Assembly: GCA_900546635.1 (NCBI GenBank)
Contig: URDS01000061.1
Coordinates: 1 to 12,341 of the forward strand
DNA from: an uncultured Eubacteriales bacterium
Lineage (GTDB): Bacteria; Bacillota; Clostridia; Oscillospirales; CAG-272
DNA length: 12,341 nt
Reading direction: 5' to 3'
Below the pieces are notes generated by a model that saw nothing but the letters and a program-made list of their open reading frames with translations, had not been told where the DNA came from and did no database searches. The translations under genes were made by a program, and so were the position numbers. This document shows positions 7,421 through 12,341 of this stretch, one piece after another (the stretch's first letter is position 1; each line of letters starts with the position of its first letter).

Positions 7421-8407
7421 TTACAGATTTTCAGCGCTTTTCGCACTGCGGTGATTGATAAACACGGTCACGACGGTAAGGAAAATCAGCCACAGAACGC
7501 CGATGGCCGCGCCCTGACCGAAATTGTAGTCGGTGAAGGCTTTCTCATACGCGGCAATCGAGAGCGTATAGGTCGCCTCGCTCGGACCGCCGCCCGTCAT
7601 CAGATTGATGATGGTATACATCTGGAAGTTGTTCATGATGGCGATCCAGACCGAAGAGAAAATAACCGGTTTTATGGTCGGAATCACCACATGAATGAGT
7701 GTTTGAAAATAGTTTGCGCCGTCAATGCGCGCCGCCTCAAGCTGCGATTTGTCAACCGATTGCAGACCGGCAAGCAGCATGACCATCATATAGGGAAGCT
7801 GCCGCCATACCGCGGCGATCACCACGGCGGCCAGCGCGAACTTCGGACTGTTCAGCCAGTCGAAGGAGGTCGTTTCAATCAGGCCGGCCTTGTTCATCAT
7901 CCAGTTGATGATTCCGTAGCTGTTATTCAGCATCAGCCGCCAAATCAGCGCAACGACGACCGAGGGAATCGTCCAGGGAATCAGAAAAAGCCCGCGGAAA
8001 ATCCCCCTGCCCCGAAGTTTGGTATTCAACAGCAGCGCAAGGGCAAGCCCAATGACAAACTGCACGGCGACCGCCCAAAATACAAAAGAAAGCGTTGTGA
8101 AAAAATAATCGGTGATGTTCCCGCTGATTCCGCCTCTGGCGAACAAATCCGTATAGTTTTTAAAATGGTTCCACACCGGTTCCGCCCGACCGCCGACCTC
8201 CTTGATGCCGTATGTCATGAAGCTCATGTAGATGCCCTTGAGAATCGGGGCGGCTATGACCAAAACCAAAACGGCAATGGCCGGAACGGTCAGCAGAAAA
8301 CCGAAGAACGCGTCGTTCAGATGCAGCCGTCCTTCGACATCGCGGCGAAAGAAGGCGGCAATCAGTTTGTTTTTCTTTTTCGGCTTTTTCAATGCCTGTG
8401 CTTCCAT
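7421..8407 (-). CDS. CUT1 carbohydrate ABC transporter permease, MalF-type
   Basis: The product is 328 residues. The ATG at 8407 is preceded by GGAGG with a 6-base gap; an ATG 15 bases upstream lacks this. The positively charged N-terminus (KKPKKKNK) is followed by a first helix at about 34-58. The central permease region follows (QFVIGLALALLLN about 116-128, LFLIPWTIPSVVVALIWRLM about 140-159). The EAA loop is at 224-246 (EAARIDGAN, then VVIPTIKP), where the transporter's ATPase docks. INLMTGGGPSEAT is also characteristic of MalF-type sugar permeases. It acts with the MalG-type partner encoded just downstream and the binding protein encoded upstream. The sugar is unknown. Confidence 0.93.
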   Translation of the reverse strand: MEAQALKKPKKKNKLIAAFFRRDVEGRLHLNDAFFGFLLTVPAIAVLVLVIAAPILKGIYMSFMTYGIKEVGGRAEPVWNHFKNYTDLFARGGISGNITDYFFTTLSFVFWAVAVQFVIGLALALLLNTKLRGRGIFRGLFLIPWTIPSVVVALIWRLMLNNSYGIINWMMNKAGLIETTSFDWLNSPKFALAAVVIAAVWRQLPYMMVMLLAGLQSVDKSQLEAARIDGANYFQTLIHVVIPTIKPVIFSSVWIAIMNNFQMYTIINLMTGGGPSEATYTLSIAAYEKAFTDYNFGQGAAIGVLWLIFLTVVTVFINHRSAKSAENL

Positions 8408-8430
8408 TCTGCACCTCCGCATTCTAAAAT

Positions 8431-8464
8431 GCGCCCCCTTCGAGAGCCTTCCCGAAGGGAGCGC
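8431..8464 (-). promoter_or_regulatory. Intercistronic hairpin after the solute-binding protein gene
   Basis: GCGC-C-CCCTTCG (8431-8442) pairs with CGAAGGG-A-GCGC (8453-8464), an 11-pair stem with one internal mismatch. On the minus strand ATTTTAG follows. It sits in the 81-base gap between the binding-protein and permease genes. Hairpins in this position often act as partial terminators or protect the upstream mRNA, giving more binding protein than permease; that role here is inferred. Confidence 0.65.
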
Positions 8465-8488
8465 CGAAACTTACCGTTTTGTATTTCC

Positions 8489-9769
8489 TTATTTGTCCGC
8501 GAGCGCCTGAAGCTCCTTTTCCATAGCCGCTACAACGCTTGCAACATCTTCGCCGTTCGCTATTCGGGTCAGACCCTTGACCATAATCGTGTCCGCCTCG
8601 CTCAGGCTGATCTGCGTGCCGGGAAGATCCTTTGCGGTCTTCATCGCGTTTACATAGACCTGCGTGATCTCGTCCGCGTCCGCAAACACTTTTTCGTTTA
8701 CCGTGGCGCGGCTGGACATCTTGCCCTGACCCGCCTCGTAAAGAATGTTAATCACGGTTTCGCTGGACATATGCTCAAGGAACTTCGCCATAGCGGGCAT
8801 CTGTTCGTCCGTGGTGGTATCAAATACGACCAGGAGGTGCGTCACAAGATAACCGGAACCGTTTGCATCCGCGCCCGGAATGACCATACAGCCGAAGTTT
8901 TTGTAAAATTCGTCCTCATTCGCCGCCGCGGAGGCACAAGTGGAAATAACGGCCTGAAGGTCATAATAGAAGCCGATCTTGCCCTGTCCGAACAGGTTGC
9001 GCAGTTCTTTGAGCGTCATTCCCTTCGGAGAAATCCCCTTCTGAAAGATTTCCTGAAGCTGCGTATAGGTTTTGATACCGGCTTCATTGTTCAGCGTGAC
9101 CTTGCCGTCCTTCATAAATTCGCCGCCGTTTGCCCACAGCGCGGGAAGAATATTATAGCCTTCGCCGGTTTCCACTTCACTGTCGGGGAATGCGAGACCG
9201 TAAATATCCGCGCCGAGCGCGCTGACCTTTTCGGCGGCAGCCAAAAGGTCTGTCCAGGACTTGATGTCTTCAACCTTGACATTGGCCTGTTCAAGCAGGG
9301 CCTTGTTATAGAAGAGGCACTCGGTATTTGCAAACCAAGGCATTGCCTTCATCTCGCCGTCGATGGTCACGCCGTCGATTGCAGCGTCCGCATAGTCGTT
9401 CAGCACCGCGTCCGAGATGCCGACAACCGATTTAACGGCGCCGGTCTCCAAAAGCTGAGGCAGCCACTCGGCTTTAATGTGCGCGACATTCGGCGCCGTA
9501 CCGCCGATCGCGGAGACGATCAGCTGATCGAGATAGGTGGAATACGCCTGGGAGGCGTCCATCTTGATCGTAATGTCCTTGTTCTTTTCCATAAAGGTTT
9601 CCGCCATTGCGGAATATGTAGGATACAGTTTTTCCTCTGCAAGCGCCCAGGAGGCCCATGTCAACGTAGCCGGAGATTCTACCGGCGTTTTTTCGCCGCA
9701 AGCGGCCAGCAGACCGAATGCCATCAAAATAGAAAGTACCAGTGCGAAAATTCTCGTAAACCGTTTCAT
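8489..9769 (-). CDS. Sugar-binding lipoprotein of a CUT1 ABC transporter
   Basis: The product is 426 residues. The start at 9769 (MKRFTRIF) follows GAAAGGGG and gives a proper lipoprotein signal: basic residues, hydrophobic stretch, and lipobox LAAC with Cys24. The mature protein is typical of extracellular solute-binding family 1: TLTWASWA near the start, then FMEKNKDITIKMD, then AMPWFANTECLFYNKALLEQ (about 160-180), the segment commonly seen as yYNKdlf. Later segments include the ALWANGGEFM and KFLEHMSSE-type regions. It would be anchored on the outer membrane face and pass an oligosaccharide or sugar to the permeases. Ligand specificity cannot be predicted. It is the first gene of the operon, with a consensus promoter at 9878-9850 and about 74 bases of leader. 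Confidence 0.93.
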   Translation of the reverse strand: MKRFTRIFALVLSILMAFGLLAACGEKTPVESPATLTWASWALAEEKLYPTYSAMAETFMEKNKDITIKMDASQAYSTYLDQLIVSAIGGTAPNVAHIKAEWLPQLLETGAVKSVVGISDAVLNDYADAAIDGVTIDGEMKAMPWFANTECLFYNKALLEQANVKVEDIKSWTDLLAAAEKVSALGADIYGLAFPDSEVETGEGYNILPALWANGGEFMKDGKVTLNNEAGIKTYTQLQEIFQKGISPKGMTLKELRNLFGQGKIGFYYDLQAVISTCASAAANEDEFYKNFGCMVIPGADANGSGYLVTHLLVVFDTTTDEQMPAMAKFLEHMSSETVINILYEAGQGKMSSRATVNEKVFADADEITQVYVNAMKTAKDLPGTQISLSEADTIMVKGLTRIANGEDVASVVAAMEKELQALADK

Positions 9770-9849
9770 AAAAATTGCCCCTTTCAGAATTTTTAAATTC
9801 GTCCGCGCAAGAATTAGAAGTGGATTTTTCCGCTTCTTTACATATTTTA

Positions 9850-9878
9850 ATTGTAACACTCGCACATTCAAGTGTCAA
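9850..9878 (-). promoter_or_regulatory. Consensus sigma-A promoter of the transporter operon
   Basis: On the minus strand TTGACA (9878-9873) and TACAAT (9855-9850) are separated by exactly 17 bp. The predicted start is near 9843. No other comparable promoter is seen within the operon, so it probably drives all four genes. Confidence 0.85.
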
Positions 9879-9893
9879 GAACGTCCGTTAAAT

Positions 9894-9911
9894 TTTGGCA
9901 AATTTGCCAAA
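9894..9911. promoter_or_regulatory. Perfect 18-bp palindrome, candidate operator of the transporter operon
   Basis: TTTGGCAAATTTGCCAAA is fully self-complementary. It is centred at 9902.5, about 60 bp upstream of the predicted start and 15 bp upstream of the -35 box. Site symmetry suggests a dimeric regulator, and the upstream position suits an activator. The centre is AT, unlike the CG centre usual for LacI-family operators. No regulator gene lies in the window. Confidence 0.6.
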
Positions 9912-10194
9912 TCGTTATGAAATAAACATTTTTGACGGCTTTTCGGAAAAACCCCGCTTCCGTTCATTTTATTCCTTTCCCGGGCTTTTTATACGAACAT
10001 TCGGTCAAACGGAAATCGACTGCCTTTCCGGCGATTTTGTGCAATTTGTAAAAAATTTGTGAAGAAACAGAAGTTAGCCATATTTATAATTCGCCGTTTT
10101 TTCGTCTCTTGAAAAAGGCGTATACAACGCCTGAAACCTCCGTCTGTTTCCCGTTTTTCGGCAAAACCGCAGGTCTGTTTTCTTATTTTTGCGG
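9912..10194. other. AT-rich intergenic stretch without a gene
   Basis: No credible open frame is present on either strand. Visible items are a short direct repeat AATTTGT/AATTTGTG near 10043-10062 and a 6-bp inverted repeat AGGCGT-ATACA-ACGCCT (10116-10132). Read on the minus strand, the latter is followed by TTTTC and could be a weak terminator. Confidence 0.45.
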
Positions 10195-10220
10195 TATTTA
10201 TATCGTATAAGATATAAATA
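10195..10220. repeat. AT-rich perfect inverted repeat
   Basis: TATTTATATC and GATATAAATA form a 10-bp perfect inverted repeat around GTATAA. It lies in the gene-free region. It could be a protein-binding site; no adjacent gene explains it. Confidence 0.5.
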
Positions 10221-10241
10221 TATGACCGCTCGTTTTCCCGT

Positions 10242-10266
10242 CAAAAAAAAACCGTGCACAGCACGG
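10242..10266 (-). terminator. Orphan intrinsic terminator on the minus strand
   Basis: CCGTGC-ACA-GCACGG (10252-10266) is a compact 6-bp GC-rich hairpin. Read on the minus strand, it is followed by an uninterrupted run of nine T (10251-10243). It sits 13 bases beyond the outer edge of the repeat at 10280. No minus-strand gene lies upstream of it in the window. Confidence 0.6.
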
Positions 10267-10279
10267 ATAGGGAGATCAA

Positions 10280-10502
10280 AGGTGTTTACAAGGCGGCACA
10301 TGTCCGCCTTTTTCCGCCGCAAAACCAAGGTTTTGCGGCGATGGGGCGCGTATAGGCGTGAGGATAGGCATGAGGAGGGGCCCGGCGCAGCCGGGAGGAG
10401 GCCTGATGCCATAGGGGGTACCAGGCGTCAGCCTGGAGGAGTCCTGACGCCACAAAAAGAGCCCCCTTTTCGGGGCGCGTTCACTCGCGTCGTCGCGCCG
10501 CT
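10280..10502 (+). repeat. Dispersed palindromic repeat element, interrupted copy
   Basis: Positions 10280-10310 match 4081-4111 with one difference. A perfect 12-bp hairpin follows at 10315-10340 (CGCCGCAAAACC / GGTTTTGCGGCG), then GATGGGGCGCG. The homology to the copy at 4081 then breaks at 10351 and resumes at 10472-10502 (GGGGCGCG, TTCACTCGCGTCGTCGCGCC). After 10502 the similarity stops, and the second GTTTAC palindrome of the complete copy is not found. Read on the minus strand it gives an open frame, but this only reflects the repeat. Confidence 0.85.
10351..10471. mobile_element. 121-bp structured insert inside the repeat, with 8-bp flanking duplication
   Basis: GGGGCGCG occurs at 10343-10350 and again at 10472-10479, exactly where the insert interrupts the repeat, while the copy at 4081 has a single GGGACGCG there. 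This is the expected mark of insertion with a target duplication. The insert holds a tandem 12-mer (ATAGGCGTGAGG / ATAGGCATGAGG, 10352-10375) and two related hairpin units. The first is CCCGGC-GCA-GCCGGG (10381-10395); the second is CCAGGC-GTCA-GCCTGG (10421-10436). Each is followed by AGGAG then CCTGAYGCC. No coding capacity and no clear terminal inverted repeats are visible, so it would be non-autonomous. Expansion by another mechanism is possible. Confidence 0.45.
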
Positions 10503-10836
10503 TCCCCGCTGTTTTGTGTTTTTCAAGCGGGCAAGATCGTTTACCGCAGAGCGCGGATTGTGCGGGGGACGGGCTTGCCCAAAGCGATTTTGCGCATTCG
10601 CCGCGGAGCGGCGGGGGTTCGCAAGCGGTTTCTTCTAAAATAGAGTTCCTAAAAATACAAAAATTCGGAATTATCCATTTTAAAAAAATCATGGATATGC
10701 TAAAATTTCCATAAAAACAGGCCGGAAAGATGGACAGAATAGACAGAAAAATACATTTTTAAAACCTGTGATCTTGTCCGGCATGAATTTTTGATCCTGC
10801 TGAAAAAACAAAAACAGACAGATGGAGGAACTTCTT
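10503..10836. other. Intergenic leader of the second surface-protein gene
   Basis: The first half is GC-rich with inverted pieces (GGGCAAG near 10531 with CTTGCCC near 10573; CGCCGC-GGA-GCGGCG near 10600-10614). The second half is AT-rich. TATCCAT (10672-10678) and ATGGATA (10691-10697) form a 7-bp inverted repeat with a 12-base spacer. No convincing sigma-A promoter was found; the best candidate, TGGACA at 10731 with CATTTT at 10754, is weak. No gene is supported. Confidence 0.45.
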
Positions 10837-12210
10837 ATGAAAACAATGCTGCGTTTTTTTCTGATTGTGATGTTGACAGCGATGCTTGCCTGCTTTGCCG
10901 TACAGGCGGAGGGGGCGGCGGTGTACGTCTCGGAAAACGGCAGCGACGCCAATACCGGCGCGAGCGCCGCGGAGGGAGTCGCCACGCTGACGCGCGCCTA
11001 TGAACTGCTTTCGGATGCGGGCGGTACGATTTATATTTCGGGCACGGTCGCGGTTGATTCCAATGCGACAAACGGCGCCGCCAAAGTATTGGAGGTGCCG
11101 GCGCACAGCGGAAAGATCCGTCTGACCGGCGCGGATGCGTCCGCCACGCTGAAATTCGGAGACGTGCTGCACTGGTATTTGTCGGGCGAGACCGAGATGG
11201 ACAATCTTCATATCCTGCTTGAGGCGGCCGACAATTATCTGTGGGCGGCAAGGCACAACCATTTCACAGTCGGTGAAAACGTGCGCATGACCGAGTCGGG
11301 CAAGGGCGGCATTATTCTGCTCGGCGGATGCAACACCGGCGGAGAGAGCGAGCACGCAGTGTCAACTTCGCATCTGACGCTGTATGACGGCGATTTTTAC
11401 TTTGTGTACGGCGGCAACCGCAAGGATGTTTCGGAGGCCTGCTGCGGCGATACGCTGGTTGAATTTTTGGGCGACGTGTATATCCGAGGCGCGTTTTCTC
11501 CCGGTTCGGTGAATCGGGACGTGAAGAACGCGACGGTTATTATAGACGGCGTTGTGACCACCGGTTCGCACTTTTACTTCGGCGGTTATGATAAATCCAG
11601 CGTGGAGAACGTGACCTTTGTTCTGAAGAGCGGACAACTCAACTGCGGCGGTACGTTCCCGGCCGGCATTGCGCGCGTAACCAACGCAAACGCCTATTAT
11701 GCGGAGGACGCGGCCATTCTGCGCTCGGTTTTCGCCGCGTATCTGACCGGGCCGGTTGCTTCCTATTGCACGGAGATCGGCCACATTGCGGACGCGAACG
11801 GCCGCTGCCTCGTATGCGGAGCGGAAGTTTCCAAAGCTGCGGTTGAGATCAAAATGACCATCGGCGACATGAACGGGTATGTAAACGGCGCTGTAAAAGC
11901 GCTGGACGCGGCGCCGATTATCCGCCAGGACCGCACGATGCTTCCCGTGCGTTTTGTCGCCGAAAACCTCGGCGCGACGGTCGGCTGGGACGGCGAGACC
12001 GGCACGGCGACGCTCACCTGCGGCGATATAGAGATCAAAATTACGATCGGCGCGAAAACGGCGACTGTCAACGGAGAGGAAAAAACTTTGGATGCGCCCG
12101 CGTTTATCGAAAATTCCCGCACCTATCTGCCCGTGCGGTTTGTGGCGGAAGCGCTCGGCGGCGTCGTTGCGTGGGACGGTGCAACCGGCACGGCAACCAT
12201 TACAAAATAA
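10837..12210 (+). CDS. Secreted beta-helix-like protein with two copper-amine-oxidase-N-like domains
   Basis: The product is 457 residues. The ATG at 10837 follows GGAGG (10824-10828) with an 8-base gap; an in-frame ATG at 10822 overlaps that site and is rejected. Residues 1-24 are a signal peptide ending AVQA. About 26-305 are a beta-helix-like region (VYVSENGSDANTG, GGTIYISG, HFTVGENV) related to both such modules of the esterase at 267. Residues 311-327 have a Cys/His cluster (C311, H316, C324, C327). About 338-397 and 399-457 are two copies of the copper amine oxidase N-terminal domain (PF07833-like), each with LPVRFVAE, LG and a W-DG motif. In Firmicutes this domain is common in surface proteins without amine oxidase activity, so no copper enzyme is implied. 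A polysaccharide-binding or wall role is inferred. Confidence 0.87.
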   Translation: MKTMLRFFLIVMLTAMLACFAVQAEGAAVYVSENGSDANTGASAAEGVATLTRAYELLSDAGGTIYISGTVAVDSNATNGAAKVLEVPAHSGKIRLTGADASATLKFGDVLHWYLSGETEMDNLHILLEAADNYLWAARHNHFTVGENVRMTESGKGGIILLGGCNTGGESEHAVSTSHLTLYDGDFYFVYGGNRKDVSEACCGDTLVEFLGDVYIRGAFSPGSVNRDVKNATVIIDGVVTTGSHFYFGGYDKSSVENVTFVLKSGQLNCGGTFPAGIARVTNANAYYAEDAAILRSVFAAYLTGPVASYCTEIGHIADANGRCLVCGAEVSKAAVEIKMTIGDMNGYVNGAVKALDAAPIIRQDRTMLPVRFVAENLGATVGWDGETGTATLTCGDIEIKITIGAKTATVNGEEKTLDAPAFIENSRTYLPVRFVAEALGGVVAWDGATGTATITK

Positions 12211-12235
12211 AAGCGCTTTATACGCTTTATATTAA

Positions 12236-12270
12236 AAGGCTCCGGGGTTTCCCGGAGCCTTAACTTTTCG
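12236..12270 (+). terminator. Terminator after the second surface-protein gene
   Basis: AAGGCTCCGGG (12236-12246) and CCCGGAGCCTT (12251-12261) form an 11-bp perfect stem with loop GTTT, followed by AACTTTTCG. The T tract is short. Between it and the stop codon is a perfect 9-bp tandem repeat, CGCTTTATA twice (12214-12231). Confidence 0.78.
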
Positions 12271-12293
12271 ATCAAGATAAAAATTATAAATCA

Positions 12294-12341
12294 AATACGT
12301 TTACAAGGCGGACATGTGCCGCCTTGTAAACACCTTACAGG
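12294..12341 (-). repeat. Dispersed palindromic repeat element, inverted and cut by the window end
   Basis: GTTTACAAGGCGG (12299-12311), loop ACATGTG and its complement (12319-12331) form the same 13-bp perfect hairpin as at 4202-4234. The reverse complement of 12294-12340 is identical to 4193-4239 over 47 bases. The rest of the element should continue past the right edge. Confidence 0.88.

Noticed and set aside
6556..7446. Overlap of the two permease genes using the upstream ATG at 7446
   Set aside because: AAAGGGGG lies just before the ATG at 7407, and the family-typical N-terminus begins there, leaving a 13-base gap instead of an overlap.
7331..9796. An 821-codon plus-strand open frame across the transporter genes
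   Set aside because: It runs antisense over the first permease and the binding protein, both of which have clear family motifs, and it has no ribosome site or domain of its own.
10276..10692. A 138-codon minus-strand frame with a GGHVPPCKHL-like end, echoed at 3840-4256
   Set aside because: The shared peptide is the translation of the dispersed repeat. No ribosome site or conserved protein outside the repeat supports it.
10837..12210. A copper amine oxidase
   Set aside because: Only the N-terminal accessory domain type is present, twice. The catalytic domain with its topaquinone motif is absent.

Overview
The window looks like chromosomal DNA from a Gram-positive member of the Clostridia, probably a gut-type Oscillospirales-like lineage; the lineage is inferred. 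The evidence is AGGAGG-type ribosome sites before most genes, TTGACA/TATAAT promoters with 17-bp spacers, a lipoprotein solute-binding protein with a carbohydrate ABC transporter of the CUT1 type, a YesL-type DUF624 protein, SLH-like and copper-amine-oxidase-N-like wall domains, and a SHOCT domain. Most genes are GC-rich, but the block at about 3.35-5.72 kb is clearly more AT-rich.

Layout. (1) 1-266 holds a hairpin and one member of a dispersed palindromic repeat. (2) 267-3014 (+) is a large secreted protein: beta-helix-like module, SLH-like repeats, SGNH/GDSL esterase domain, second beta-helix-like module. (3) 3367-5793 (+) is an AT-rich two-gene segment, each gene with its own consensus promoter and terminator: a membrane protein ending in a zinc ribbon, and a polytopic DUF4234-SHOCT protein. 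A 154-bp repeat element lies between them. (4) 9878 down to 5877 (-) is one operon: sugar-binding lipoprotein, two CUT1 permeases and a DUF624 protein. It has a consensus promoter, an 18-bp perfect palindrome upstream of that promoter, a hairpin after the binding-protein gene, and a shared bidirectional terminator at its end. (5) 9912-10836 has no credible gene. It holds inverted repeats, an orphan minus-strand terminator and a second copy of the repeat, which is split by a 121-bp insert flanked by an 8-bp duplication. (6) 10837-12210 (+) is a second secreted beta-helix-like protein with two copper-amine-oxidase-N-like domains, followed by a terminator and an inverted copy of the repeat that runs off the window.

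Taken together, this looks like a carbohydrate-use neighbourhood. Two related surface proteins, one with an esterase domain, flank an importer that lacks its own ATPase gene; CUT1 importers often share a distant ATPase. The substrate cannot be read from the sequence. The least explained material is non-coding: a mosaic palindromic repeat family whose hairpins show compensatory base changes, and the small structured insert inside one copy.
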